Of a stretch of DNA of 64,000 nucleotides, positions 31,598 through 42,325 are shown piece after piece. Positions within the stretch are counted from its first letter, which is position 1. Every line of letters begins with the position of its first letter. The notes beneath the pieces are model-generated. The model was not told the DNA's origin. It made no database searches and saw nothing but the letters and a program-made list of their open reading frames with translations. This DNA is from Plotosus lineatus. Its lineage: Eukaryota; Chordata; Actinopteri; Siluriformes; Plotosidae. Made by a program: the position numbers and the translations under genes. The stretch spans positions 42,614,564-42,678,563 of the forward strand of contig CM045734.1 of NCBI GenBank assembly GCA_024760905.1. The letters run 5' to 3'.

Positions 31598-31718
31598 TTC
31601 TTAGCTTGATCCGGGGTCAGGTCATGTGGCAGCAGATTAAACAGTGAGATCCAGACTTCTCCTCTCCTCAGCCACTTCCTCCAGCTCTTCTGGGGGAGCA
31701 CAGTAAACCCAGCCTGAG
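31598..31718 (-). mobile_element. LINE2 3' fragment, antisense
   Basis: GCTTGATCCGGGGTCAGGTC and CAGCCACTTCCTCCAGCTCT complement the LINE2 3' end at 56480-56580. The tail is at the left. Confidence 0.7.
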
Positions 31719-32009
31719 TAGGAGTATACATTTTTTTTTCTTTTTTCAGTTACTTATTTTTCAATAAGGTGTCCCCCCCCCCCCTATAATTACCTTAAAT
31801 GAGAGATGGATGATATGAACCTATGTACAGAAGGGAATGAATAATAACATATGGTTGGTATGCTGTTATGTAGAACTAATAAAGAACAGGGTGAGGTCTT
31901 ATATAAGAACCCTGAAATTGATTATTTTTCCAATTACATGTTTGCCAGAGTCTCCTGACTTGTATATCAGTCACTACAAACAAACAAACAAACAAAAAAG
32001 CCAAGGATT

Positions 32010-32010
32010 A

Positions 32011-32069
<59 letters not shown>

Positions 32070-32095
32070 TTCATTTATTTATTTATTATTTTTTA
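32010..32095. repeat. (ATT)n microsatellite
   Basis: ATT tract passing into TTTA repeats. Confidence 0.93.
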
Positions 32096-32239
32096 ATTAA
32101 TTTATTTTTATTGCTGTATGACTCATCACACTTTTATTTATCGCTACATGTATTGCCACTATACGAAATAATGAATAACACATTTCTTCCAGCTTGCTAA
32201 TGCGCAAAGATATAATTAAATGATTGCATTTTTTGTCAT

Positions 32240-32613
32240 GGGGCAGTGGTGGTCTAGTGGTGTAGGGCGCTGGATCGCTGATCCAAAGGTTGGAGGTTTG
32301 AGTCCCACTCTCTACAAGGTTGTCACTCCCCCCCCCCCCCCCCCCAGTGCAGCTAACTGGGTTATCAAAGGCGGGCCATGTCTCTCACTGTCTATGGTGA
32401 GAGGCATGTACAAGAACCATGGCTGAGTTTTGTAAAGAGTAGCTGCAAAGCCGTCAGCGTGTTTCTGTCCCTTGCTAGAAAAGGGTTGTGACAGGAAGGG
32501 CATCCGATGTAAAAAAAAGAAAAAAAACCTCTGCCAAATCAAATGTGCGAATCAGATGATTCGCTGTGGCGACTCCCGAGTAAAAAGGGAAAAAGCCGAA
32601 AGGAAAACAGACA
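32240..32613 (+). mobile_element. SINE A copy 8, full length (tail A), with exact 18-bp target duplication
   Basis: Reference copy. tRNA-like head GGGGCAGTGGTGGTCTAGTG with B-box GTTTGAGTCCC. A C-rich spacer is followed by core AACTGGGTTATCAAAGGCGG and AGGCATGTACAAGAACCATG. The junction TTTCTGTCCCTTGCTAGAAA leads to the LINE-5'-like block GTGACAGGAAGGGCATCCGA and the LINE-3'-like block GATTCGCTGTGGCGACTCCC. The end is CCGAAAGGAAAACAGACAG. GATTGCATTTTTTGTCAT flanks it at 32222-32239 and 32614-32631 without mismatch, so insertion is fairly recent. Confidence 0.93.
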
Positions 32614-32631
32614 GATTGCATTTTTTGTCAT

Positions 32632-33046
32632 TTTTTTAAGAAAAGTAAGAAAAATATAGCAACTTTTAAAGATGCTTTCTCTGAACAAGGTGATGTGTTC
32701 CAGTTGAGTTCTTAAAGCGTGTTTTTTTGTCAGTGAAACAAACCCTTGAAACCCACATGTCAAAACAAGAGCTCGTGGTTTTGTTGATGGCTGCACCCTG
32801 CATTTGGGATTTGCTGACCTGCCTCTAAAATGAGGCCAAAGCTGAACTCTGAAGGCAGAAGCTGAGCCAGACTCTTAAAGCAGAAACCTATGAAGTAAAT
32901 ATCTCGTCAGGGTTGTAGGGCTTGCGTGTAGCTTCTTTTATGCATTTTGTAATGTGACATTTTTGGAACATTATTCAATCAGTGAGTCTGATAATTTATT
33001 CATTTAAAAATGAAATAAGAATGAATTTCAGTATTCCACATATTGG
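32632..33046. other. No recognisable feature
   Basis: About 415 bp with no motif recognised. Confidence 0.45.
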
Positions 33047-33270
33047 GAATAAGATAAGATAAGATAAGATACAGCTTTATTAATCTCACAATGGAGAAAT
33101 TCACTGTTACAGGCTCTTGAGGTACTATCAGTAGGGGGTGCAAAAATAGATACAAGTACGAACATACACACATACATATATATTATATAAGTAAATAAAT
33201 AAATAGATACATAAATAGTATAAATTACTAAACAATAAAAGAAAAGAAAAGAATGGAGCAACTTTATAGA
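33047..33270 (-). mobile_element. LINE 3' end, antisense, with (AAGAT)n tail
   Basis: AATAAGATAAGATAAGATAA followed by CAGCTTTATTAATCTCACAA and TGGAGAAATTCACTGTTACA. Reverse-oriented 3' ends of this form are common in fish genomes for CR1/L2/Rex1-type LINEs. The exact clade is uncertain. Confidence 0.6.
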
Positions 33271-33282
33271 CTGGTAGAATGT

Positions 33283-33287
<5 letters not shown>

Positions 33288-33324
<37 letters not shown>
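33288..33324. repeat. (TA)n microsatellite
   Basis: Short TA tract after GTAGAGA. Confidence 0.9.
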
Positions 33325-33331
<7 letters not shown>

Positions 33332-34054
33332 ACATCAGCTTATAAGAAGGATTTAAAGATTGATGTTCCCAGATGCCTTTGCGCGGAAAGTTTTACAGGA
33401 TTTATGTGCAGTTCTGTTTAACTGACAGTTCGTAACGTAGTGTGCTATGGGGCAGACAAGCCAGCTTTCTCATTTTAACTAACACAAAAGAGCCATGTGT
33501 GGCCCAATTAGGCACTTCCTCAGAGTGACAGCACTTTTGAAGAAATCATTACGATTAGTCATTAGCATTATATAAAATCCAGCTGTGCATTTCAGTGAGT
33601 CAGACACAACAAGCCTCTGTTCCAGCTCACACACCTCTTCACTCAAAATGCTTGCCACTGAATTACAGCACAATCATCATGTTCAAAATGTGTATTTTCA
33701 TCTGCGACTGTGTGATGTAGTCGACTGATAACAACAGGGTTGTCTTTCCAAAAATGTCTTTCTAAGCCCAAGTTAAAGCTCCACTGTGGCTTTGTTTTAA
33801 TGTGACTCATTAGCTTAATTAGCGTACCATTTATGGTACCCACAACTCAGCAAATATAGTCCATTGAAACAAAGCCTATACAGGATGCTGTCTTGTAATG
33901 AAGGGCAGAAACTCGATAATGAGTAGCCAGATGCATAATGCTTGAGTACAAGTTTTGTTTGTTGAGGTGGAGTGAAAACTTTTTTTTTTTACGATTTGTC
34001 TTTAATACTAGCTGAAAACATTCTAATTTATAAAGTTACTCGTACGTGGTTGCA
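33325..34054. other. No recognisable feature
   Basis: About 730 bp. Minus-strand frames at 33479-33843 show no family signature. Confidence 0.45.
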
Positions 34055-34380
34055 TTGATAGGATCAGGAATGAGTACATCAGAGGGACAGCACATGTAAG
34101 AGGTTTTGAAGACAAAGTCAGAGAGGCTGGATTGAGATGGTTTGGACATGTACAGAGGAGGAATATTCAGAGTGAGTATATTGGTAGTAGGATGCTGAGG
34201 TTGGAACTACCAGGCAGAAGGTCTAGAGGAAGACCAAAGAGAAGATTTATGGATGTGATGAAGGAAGACATGAAGGTACTTGGTGTAAGAGGAGAAGATG
34301 CAACGGATAGGGTGAGATGGAGGCAGATGATTGACTATGGTGACTCCTGAAGGGAACAGCTGAAAGGAAAAGAAGAAGAA
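34055..34380 (+). mobile_element. RTE-like LINE 3' fragment, copy at 34 kb
   Basis: Encodes RWFGHVQRRNIQSEYIGSRM and then LELPGRRSRGRPKRRFMDVM, including a small insertion (IQ) before SEYIG. It ends in GGTGACTCCTGAAGGGAACA and AAAGGAAAAGAAGAAGAA. It starts about 30 bp inside the start point of the next fragment. Confidence 0.85.
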
Positions 34381-34664
34381 CGTGCTTGCAGACCAAGGTG
34401 CAAAAGCAACAACATGAAAAAAGATTCAGGAACTGTTCTCACTTCATGGGGTACGGCACAATCAAAACATAGTATCGACACTTGTGGATTACTATCCATG
34501 TAACATCATGCTGTCAATATCGGTGTCTGTGTTATACAAGATTTTGTTACACTGGCATGTAGAATTTGATCAGTTTGCAATTAGAGGAGTTTTAAATGCT
34601 TCAGCATTTCTTCAGCAATCAAACAATGAGTGGAGAAAGGTGCTTTGGGTTGCATTTGGAAAAT
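34381..34664. other. Spacer between two RTE-like 3' fragments
   Basis: Single-copy-like sequence; nothing recognised. Confidence 0.4.
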
Positions 34665-35014
34665 GTTGAGGTTCTCCCTGGGAGTAACGAGGATGGATAG
34701 GATCAGAAATGAGTATATCAGAGGGACAGCCCACGTAAGATGTTTTGGAGACAAAGTCAGAGAGGCTAGATTGAGATGGTTTGGACATGTACAGAGGAGG
34801 GATAGTGAGTATATTGGCAGTAGGATGCTGAGGTTGGAACTACCAGGCAGAAGGCCTCGAGGAAGACCGAAGAAGAGATTTATGGATGTGGTGAAGGAAG
34901 ACATGAAGGTCGTTGGAGTCAGAAAAGAAGATGCGGAGGACAGGGTGAGGTGGAGGCGGATGATTTGCTGTGGCGACCCCTGAAGGGAGCAGCCGAAAGT
35001 AAAAGAAGAAGAAG
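34665..35014 (+). mobile_element. RTE-like LINE 3' fragment, copy at 34.7 kb
   Basis: The frame from 34630 reads FSLGVTRMDRIRNEYIRGTA and then RWFGHVQRRDSEYIGSRMLR and GRRPRGRPKKRFMDVVKED, ending CGDP at the 3' end CCTGAAGGGAGCAGCCGAAA. It is a nearly undamaged 110-codon piece, so a young or constrained fragment. The 5' point is the same as in the 6.3-kb copy. Confidence 0.88.
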
Positions 35015-35194
35015 AAGATCAGGGACGAATGTAATTGGAGGACGTTGTTCTTTTTCTCGTCATGCACAAATGCCAATCAAATACTTGACTGTTTCAGTCT
35101 GTATACTTACCAAAGCAGTGCAAACAGTTTCAAACAGAATTTAAAGTTTGCTCTCGGGTTAAAGTTAAACCACCAATTATACCAAACTAACTCC

Positions 35195-35458
35195 AGCACG
35201 CATATATTTTATTGGATCACCTTTAGTCTCGATTATCGCATGTAATCACCTCGGCATTATTTCAAAAGCAAGCAACATCACAGCATTCAGTTCCATCCAG
35301 TGCTGGGTTCATTTTCACCAACATGTTGAACTGTTGAAGGGGAAAATCAAACCACTCCATAAAGTCTTTTCCAGCACTTCCCAAAGACTTCCAGTAGTGA
35401 GTACTGTGGTGCCCTTTAATGTATGAAAATGATTCTCTCTGCACCATTCTTTTACTAT
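35195..35458 (-). mobile_element. Mariner/Tc1-like relic, left part, antisense
   Basis: The plus strand reads ACCTTTAGTCTCGATTATCG, TTCCATCCAGTGCTGGGTTC, AAAGTCTTTTCCAGCACTTC and CCCAAAGACTTCCAGTAG. This resembles the complement of a transposase coding region (HENEW..-type block of Tc1/mariner elements). Interrupted by SINE A copy 9, it resumes at 35796. Confidence 0.55.
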
Positions 35459-35777
35459 CTTCTTTTTCTCGTTTTTCAGGGGTCACCGCAGCGAATCATT
35501 AGATCATTGGTTTTTTTTTACACTGGATACCCTTCCTGACACAACCCTTTAGCAAGGGGCACAATAACACGCTGACGGCTATGCAGCTACTCTTGTCGAA
35601 AGTCAGTAATGGTTCTTTTACATGAACCTCTCACCATAGACAGTGAGAGACATGGCCGGCCTTTGATAACCCAGTTATCTGCACAGCGACATTGACAACC
35701 TTGTGGCGAGTGGGACTCGAACCCCCAACCTTAGGATCAGCGATCCACTGCCCTTTACCACCAGGCCACCACTGTCC
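35459..35777 (-). mobile_element. SINE A copy 9, antisense (tail A), nested in a mariner relic
   Basis: Complement of tail A (TTTTTCAGGGGTCACCGCAG, ACACTGGATACCCTTCCTGA), core (GGTTCTTTTACATGAACCTC) and head (ACCACCAGGCCACCACTGTC). The 18-bp flanks 35441-35458 and 35778-35795 differ at two positions. Confidence 0.9.
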
Positions 35778-35795
35778 GCACCATCATTTTACTAT

Positions 35796-35940
35796 ATGAG
35801 CCCCAAATTTATAATCTTGCAATCAGGAAAGAAAAAGACCATTGGCAAAATAACTGGGTCATATTAAGATCATCAGCTGACTTTTTTTTATTTCCTGAGC
35901 TGACTTTATTATACTTGTTGAGATATGACTTGAATAAATG
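35796..35940 (-). mobile_element. Mariner/Tc1-like relic, right part
   Basis: Continues past the nested SINE with AAGACCATTGGCAAAATAAC and TCAGCTGACTTTTTTTT. Strongly diverged. Confidence 0.4.
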
Positions 35941-36000
35941 TAGCAATATTTTTTTTTTCTCCATTTACCTCTTGTGATAAAGGGCCTGGGACCTGAGTAA

Positions 36001-36345
36001 GGGGCAGTGGTGGTCTAGTGGTATAAGGCGCCATCCAAAGGTTGGGGGTTCAAGTCCCACTCTCCACAAGGTTGTCACTGTCCCCCCCAGTGCAGCTAAC
36101 TGGGTTATCAAAGGCCGGCCATGTCTCCCACTGTCTATGGTGTGAGGCATGTAAAAGAACCATTGCTGACTTTCGACAAGAGTAGGCTGCAATGCCATCA
36201 GCGTGTTTCCACCCTGCGATGGCCTGGCGAGCTGTTCAGGGTGTACTCTGGCCTCGCCCTGAGTTGGCTGGGATGGGCACCAGCCTCCACGCGACTCTAA
36301 TTAGGATGAAGCGGTTACAGAAAATGAACTGAACTGAACTGACCT
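36001..36345 (+). mobile_element. SINE A copy 10 (tail B), near full length
   Basis: GGGGCAGTGGTGGTCTAGTG head with a 14-bp deletion before CATCCAAAGG. B-box GGGTTCAAGTCCCACTC, core, then junction GTGTTTCCACCCTGCGATGG. Tail B ends GATGAAGCGGTTACAGAAAA plus ACTGAACTGAACTGA. GACCTGAGTAA-type flanks suggest a short target duplication. Confidence 0.92.
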
Positions 36346-36764
36346 GAGTAAAGAGTTCGAAACCATATTAAAGTGCATCAGGAGGACTGACCTAATGGCA
36401 GAGTAGGCATTTTCATACTACCTCATCCAGCATAGCACCACAGTTTTCATTGTTTTTATCTAAATAAATTTAAACATATAACAAAACAATAGTAAACCAT
36501 GAGGGATTCAAGGAAAAAAAAAGATTTTTAATTTTACTGAAACCATGAGAGATGCTCAACACTCAATAAGAGAACTCTGAGTCACAGCTGGTTTATTTAT
36601 AGTGTTATTTATTCAGATGACTTGTGAAGACATGACGTACCGATAGGGGTGATAACCAATAAATTTAGAAATTGTGAAATGTGAAATCACTAGTTTTCCC
36701 ATTGCACCCATCAACTGAGGTGATCGTATCCAAATATGAAATTGTAGACACAGCCTTGGCACAC
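36346..36764. other. No recognisable feature
   Basis: About 420 bp with no motif recognised. Confidence 0.45.
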
Positions 36765-37060
36765 ACTATATTGCCAGAAGTATGTGGGATACTCCACCAA
36801 GCAAATGTGCTTGTTACGATTCCCTTTCCAGAGACCGTGCTTGCTTTTCTGTGAGCCTTCAATAGTTGTGTAAAGGTTCACAGTACCATTAGGAAACTTG
36901 CTGAAGATTTGTACTGTGAAGTGTAGTTAGGTAGTGACGTCAGAGGAGGAGCCATGTCATGCAGTTGGCATTCCAGTTCCTCCAAAAGGTGTTTAATGGA
37001 GTTGATATCATGGCCCTGTAGAGGTAGCTCAAGAGGTTTGTACCTTGTACCTTCTAGGAT
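36765..37060 (-). mobile_element. Mariner/Tc1-like relic
   Basis: Begins CACACTATATTGCCAGAAGT, a terminal-repeat-like start. CTCCAAAAGGTGTTTAATGG and AGTTGATATCATGGCCCTGT resemble the antisense of a Tc1/mariner coding region. Truncated and diverged. Confidence 0.4.
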
Positions 37061-37102
37061 TTCTGTAGAAATATCTTAAAGATACAGAATCCTAACGACA
37101 AT

Positions 37103-37103
<1 letters not shown>

Positions 37104-37177
<74 letters not shown>
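37104..37177. repeat. (TA)n microsatellite
   Basis: Pure TA of about 74 bp. Confidence 0.96.
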
Positions 37178-37179
<2 letters not shown>

Positions 37180-37286
37180 CTCTATAATCACCTGAAGAGA
37201 GAGGATGGTTTCACCACCCCTCGAAACAGATCTGAAGTGATAAATGGAGTTTCAATAGAAAGTCTTTGTCCTGTCCTTTTATTTTT

Positions 37287-37290
<4 letters not shown>

Positions 37291-37349
<59 letters not shown>

Positions 37350-37386
37350 CATACATACATACAGTACATACATACATACATACATA
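37291..37386. repeat. (TA)n then (TACA)n tract abutting MITE E
   Basis: TA run 37291-37345, then TACATACA units up to the MITE E start at 37387. Confidence 0.93.
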
Positions 37387-37652
37387 CAGTGGTACCTCAC
37401 TTTCCGAAATTAATCCGTTATAGAGCCTTTTTCGTAACCTGCATTTTTTGTAAATTGAACCACATTTTACATGTAAAATACGTGATTCGTTCCAAGGCTC
37501 CCAATACTACCCCTAAACCCTTTATAAATTATAAAGGCATACCTTTTAAGACCTCCTTCTCCTTCAATATCGTACCGATGGTAGACGGATTTGGCCATAT
37601 TCCTTTGTGATATCACTTGAGCCCATTTCTTCTTCTCACTCGCACCAGAAAT

Positions 37653-37730
<78 letters not shown>

Positions 37731-38070
37731 CGTGTGTGTGTGCGCGTGTGTTGACCATGTCTTCTTAGCAGGGTTATAATCTTACAAATGTTTATGGAAA
37801 GTTAAAAGCCAGCGTCAAGAAATAAAGCATAAAACAACAGTAACTCTGTCCTTTAAATGAAAAAGCATCATGGTAGATTCAGCTCCATAATAGGCAATGG
37901 GAGGTAGCTGCATCATTTCTCCTAGCCAATGGGATCGCTGTCAAAGATGGCGTCAGGTGGACCTGTCCAAGATGGCACTCGAGTGAAGGCAACATGAACG
38001 ACAGCTCAGTTGTTAACCAATGGGAGGCCAGCGGGGCAGGATGTTTGAACATCATTGATGGGAGAGCAAT
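37387..38070 (-). mobile_element. MITE E copy 1 with pogo-type transposase remnant
   Basis: Starts CAGTGGTACCTCACTTTCCG after TA and is oriented opposite to copy 2. On the minus strand at 37586-37545 one frame reads STIGTILKEKEVLK, preceded in other frames by ASEKKK and ISQRNMAK. This is the N-terminal helix-turn-helix region seen in pogo/Tigger transposases (ST-I-TILK-KE). A (TG)n of about 95 bp lies at 37655-37750. It lacks the far terminal repeat, ending near TGATGGGAGAGCAATG. Confidence 0.75.
37655..37750. repeat. (TG)n tract inside MITE E copy 1
   Basis: Sits between the GAAATCACG and TTGACCATGTCTTCTTAGCA segments of the element, the same place as in copies 2 and 3. Confidence 0.95.
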
Positions 38071-38099
38071 GTATGTATGTTTGTATGTATGTATGTATG

Positions 38100-38680
38100 T
38101 ATATAAATCTTTTTTTTGTTTGTTTGTTAGAAGTTTAAAAATCAGTCATTTCATTAAAAAAATAAAGATAGATACTTCCAAAGAGAATTAATAATAGTAG
38201 AGTTTACAAAACATCAAATTCTGACTTTTAATTCAGAAGGCTTTTATAGATTTTTAAAAAGAAAGAAAAGTAAATGAATCGAAGACAACTCGCAGTCCTT
38301 TTCTTTTAACACCATGCAAAGTCATACTAGATTTGTCACTTCCTGTAGCTGATGCTGTCTGTGACGTGGTAGGGCTGTCAGTCTGTCACTGCACTAAAAG
38401 TGGATTAGATCCATTAGCCAGATTGCTTCTGACCTTGTCTCTCACTGAAGAAAACCTGGTACCTTCTGTGCTCTGTCTGTCCTCAGAGGCTCATGATATG
38501 TACAAACTCATTTTCTTGTCACATAAAAATGCCGGAATTGTAATTTAAAGATGAATTAGTCTGTAATTAGAATGCTATAAAAGTGCTGTAAATGCTGTGT
38601 GGGGTGAGTCGTGAAAATTTCATACTTTTTTTTATTTTTTCAAGTAAAGTGTTGGGGTCAGACTGGGATTTTTACACCGT
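38100..38680. other. No recognisable feature
   Basis: About 580 bp after a GTAT repeat (38070-38100). Nothing recognised. Confidence 0.45.
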
Positions 38681-38689
38681 ATCATCTTT

Positions 38690-38949
38690 AGTGCAGCTAA
38701 CTGGGTTATTAAAGGCGGGCCATGTCTCTCACTGTCTATGGTGTGAGGTTCATGTAAAAGAACCATTGCTGACTTTCGTAAAGAGTAGCTGCAAAGTCGT
38801 CAGCGTGTTTCTGTCCCTTTCTAAAAAAGGGTTGTGACAGGAAGGGCATCCAACGTAAAAATCTCTGCCAAATCAAACGTGCGAATCAAATGATTCGCTG
38901 TGGCGACTCCCGAGTAAAAGGGAAAAAGCCGAAGGGAAGACAGACAGAC
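38690..38949 (+). mobile_element. SINE A copy 11, 5'-truncated (tail A)
   Basis: Starts in the core at GTGCAGCTAACTGGGTTATT and runs to GAAGGGAAGACAGACAGAC. The 9-bp flank ATCATCTTT at 38681-38689 and 38950-38958 supports insertion of a 5'-truncated copy. Confidence 0.88.
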
Positions 38950-38958
38950 ATCATCTTT

Positions 38959-39639
38959 TTTAAGTTTATAATTTTATACAATTTTAGATCATTAATTTGA
39001 AAACCAAAACATAACATTTGTTACAGCTGAAATGTTGTATCACAGTTTCTTTAATACACACTTATTGCAGATGTTCTCACAGCTGGATATTCCTCTTTTT
39101 CCCTGGAGAACGATGTATGATGTTTTTAAATAATGACTTAAAGCTATGTGAAGAAAACCAGGCTAAATGATGAAGTGAAGTTAGTTATCAATCTGAATGC
39201 TGGCGATAAATAAATATTGCTGATTGTATATGAAATTAATTATGATATATAGAAAATTATCAAAATGATTTTCAGGGCTAGTTTAAGGTCATGTGCCACT
39301 TTATTGATTTGAGTCTCATCTTAATTTTAATTTGTTTCGGCTTTTTATTTTAAAAACAGATTAGGCCTAGTTCTATTGACACTTCCACCTAATTATCTCA
39401 AGGTTAGCTTGTTCAATTTGATCAGATCCTGATATTTTTGAATGGTGTTAATCACAGTCAATTTCCATCAAGTGGTGCAGTTTACTGTGGTGCTCTTGAA
39501 TTTGTTCAAGTGCAGCTCAAGTCAAATTATAATTGAATTTGTTTTGCAAGTCTTGTTGAGAGTCAAGCTTTTCCTTTTGTTTCTGTTTTTCCTGTAACAT
39601 GTTTTTTAATCAAGCGAAGGATTCGGTATATATGTACAC
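38959..39639. other. No recognisable feature
   Basis: About 680 bp of AT-rich sequence. Confidence 0.45.
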
Positions 39640-39831
39640 TGATTACTCATAACGTTAAAACTACTGAGGGATAACATGGTTAGCATTGATTTTCTTTAAA
39701 GTGGTGATTGTCACAGAGTGGGATGCGATAGGCATCAAATGAACAGTTACCTCTCAAAGATGATGTGTTGGAGGCAGAGGAAATTGGCAAGCATAAGTAT
39801 GCTATTGTAATACTAAAAAACTAAGGTAAAT
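39640..39831 (+). mobile_element. Tc1-like relic (same family as 7838-8365), left part
   Basis: ACTGATTACTCATAACGTTA at the terminal-repeat position, then GATGATGTGTTGGAGGCAGA followed by ATTGGCAAGCATAAGTATG, i.e. the transposase start region. The copy then breaks at SINE J. Confidence 0.6.
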
Positions 39832-39981
39832 AGGTAAAGTCTGTTGGACTTTTTACACCAAGCCATTGCAACTCATCAGGCCAGTGCTTACGCACGGTTT
39901 CCATAGCGTGAAGCGACTAGGAGTATAACTGCATTTGGATGGGAAGCTAGTCCACCGCAGGTTACCTTCGCAGTATATCAA
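39832..39981 (-). mobile_element. SINE J copy, antisense, broken by a hAT element
   Basis: GGACTTTTTACACCAAGCCA, CTCATCAGGCCAGTGCTTAC, GGTTTCCATAGCGTGAAGCG, then CCGCAGGTTACCTTCG. The complement of SINE J 3' to middle. Confidence 0.7.
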
Positions 39982-40235
39982 TGCTTTTCAAATAGTGGGG
40001 CACCCCCCCCCCCCCCCTTGGGGGGCACAATATGATGCGGGGGAGGGTGATGCCTTTGATGCTGTGGGGGTGGTGTGTGTGGGGGGGGTGATGCCGGGAT
40101 GGGGGGGTGACCCTGGGGAACATGCTTTTCTGGAATTGTGTATGAGAATTAAATGTAATTGCACCTCCACTAGTTGGCAGTGGTGTTCTCATTGTCTCAC
40201 TGTGTAACTGCAGACCAGTCAGATGCACATGTTTG
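39982..40235. mobile_element. hAT-type element related to 6841-7505, opposite orientation, truncated
   Basis: CAATGCTTTTCAAATAGTGG matches the right-end complement of the 6841-7505 element. GGAATTGTGTATGAGAATTA and GCACCTCCACTAGTTGGCAG match its interior in reverse. G-rich slippage fills 40010-40110. The other terminal repeat is missing. Confidence 0.7.
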
Positions 40236-40239
40236 ACCT

Positions 40240-40340
40240 CTGTCCATCATTTTAAGTGGCTACAAGGAAAATCAAATCGAGACAATGGGGAAATGATGAA
40301 AAGGTGAACTGGTCTGATGAAACATTTTCTTTTAAATTAT
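40240..40340 (+). mobile_element. Tc1-like relic, right part
   Basis: GGTGAACTGGTCTGATGAAA followed by CATTTTCTTTT resembles the W-SDE-F region of Tc1 transposases. Together with 39640-39831 it suggests one element split by SINE J plus hAT, though most of the middle is absent. Confidence 0.45.
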
Positions 40341-40577
40341 ATTGACTGCTGGGGGAATTTTTGTGTACTCTGTGTACATAAATACACACAAACACGTGTC
40401 TGTGTGTGGTGGTGGTGGGGGGGGTTATGGCACAATTAAATATTATATTTGTTTACTGGAATGAGCTTATCCAGTCCATCATGTTTCTTACACAAATAAT
40501 CCATATATGAAAATCCACAGCCAGAAGCTATTTGCAGTTCTCTCAATTGTGACAGGTGGTGTAATAAACAGGTTCAG

Positions 40578-40646
<69 letters not shown>

Positions 40647-41098
40647 TTATTATTTTTTTATTATTACTTTTATTACTTTTATCGGATAATTAATATTCTC
40701 AGCTGTACAATCAGGAGCCGAGGCAATTGCAAAAGTTTAGCATGATTTTTAGGTGATCCCACACAGTTTTTTTCCTTTCTTTCTTTTTTAATGGTTATAT
40801 AATGTCTACATGCCAGACATTTTATTTGTTCATTTTTTTTGCCAAGAATTGCATGTGGCACTTCCCTGGAGGCTTGTTTAATCTTTTTAAGTCATTTTTT
40901 TTTCATCTTCCTTTCATCCTGTAAAGTCTGTTTCTGACCATTCAGCGCGGATCAGGGCCTTTTTGTATCACACTGAAGGGATTTGTTTCATGCACTTGAC
41001 CAGCTTTGTGCATATTACATCTATTACAAGTTTACATACAAATATTTGGTTTTAAAATTAATTTATTGAAGTTGGTCTAATCGTTTTACAGTGATCCG
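40341..41098. other. Featureless except (TG)n at 40580-40645
   Basis: A TG tract of about 66 bp followed by TTATTACTTT repeats. Nothing else recognised. Confidence 0.5.
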
Positions 41099-41552
41099 CC
41101 GCTACTTTGTGCTTCAGTTTCTGCGGCTTCAGGGCATCGCAGGGTTTCAAAAATATTCATCGATAAATTAAAAAATAAGGAAATTAAGGGAAAATAGGGA
41201 AAACGTTAAGGAACATGAAATCAAGGCCAATTATGAAAAACAAAAAAACAAAAAAAAAAACAAAAAAAACCAAAACCCCCCAACAGAACTACTTAATTTT
41301 TTATGTGAGGTGCACATCTGAGTGTGTGCGTGCACATCTGTGCGTGTGTGTGTATTTATACTTTATTTACACCGTATGCAGTATTTTGAATGTTTAATTG
41401 TTATTATAAGCATTTATAGTGTTAAATATGTATTTATTGGTATTATATACACATACATGTACGTATATCAGAGGGTCGATCCTACTTCGCGGAAATCGGC
41501 GGTCGTGGGGGGCTCTTGGTCCCCTTTAACCTCTGAAAGTGAGGGATCCCTG
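41099..41552 (+). mobile_element. MITE D copy 4
   Basis: CAGTGATCCGCCGCTACTTT to GTGAGGGATCCCTG with TA on both sides, about 454 bp. The short TG-rich centre (GTGCGTGTGTGTG near 41338-41355) marks the spot that is expanded in other copies. Confidence 0.9.
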
Positions 41553-42109
41553 TATTTCATTCACCATAGCAGTGTTCTGTTGTACTTACCAGTTGTCTGT
41601 TTTATAGAAATAATATGCACTTGAAAACTGTAATTGACCAATCAGAATCAGGTGTTTAAATGAATTGTGTAATTTTAGATGAGAGTTTGTGGTATGGAGG
41701 CTGGGGATTACTGGTGGTGAGTTTAGGAGAAATTAAAACACCTGTTCAAATCATTCCTTTGGCTCATATACAGTTTTTATGTGGAGAAAAAGGCTGTACT
41801 CTGGCATGTAGAATTCTTAATGCAAAATGCATAAATATAACAGATTTGGTAATATAATATAATTAAAACTAATCTCACAGCACTTAGAAAAATACTGTAG
41901 TTAAACATAAATTGTCTCATTTGCTGTATTCTGAATTCATCAAAATAGGGATAGATTATGGTTCCATGTTTAGTTGATACAATATCATTTTGTCATTAAT
42001 TGTTGTGACAATAGATCACTGACTGAATACATTTGAAGTTTTAAGCCCTTACACAATTTGTTAAATTTCCTCCAGTTTTCATTTTACAAGAACCTGGTGA
42101 CAAAAACTG
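41553..42109. other. No recognisable feature
   Basis: About 560 bp with no motif recognised. Confidence 0.45.
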
Positions 42110-42325
<216 letters not shown>

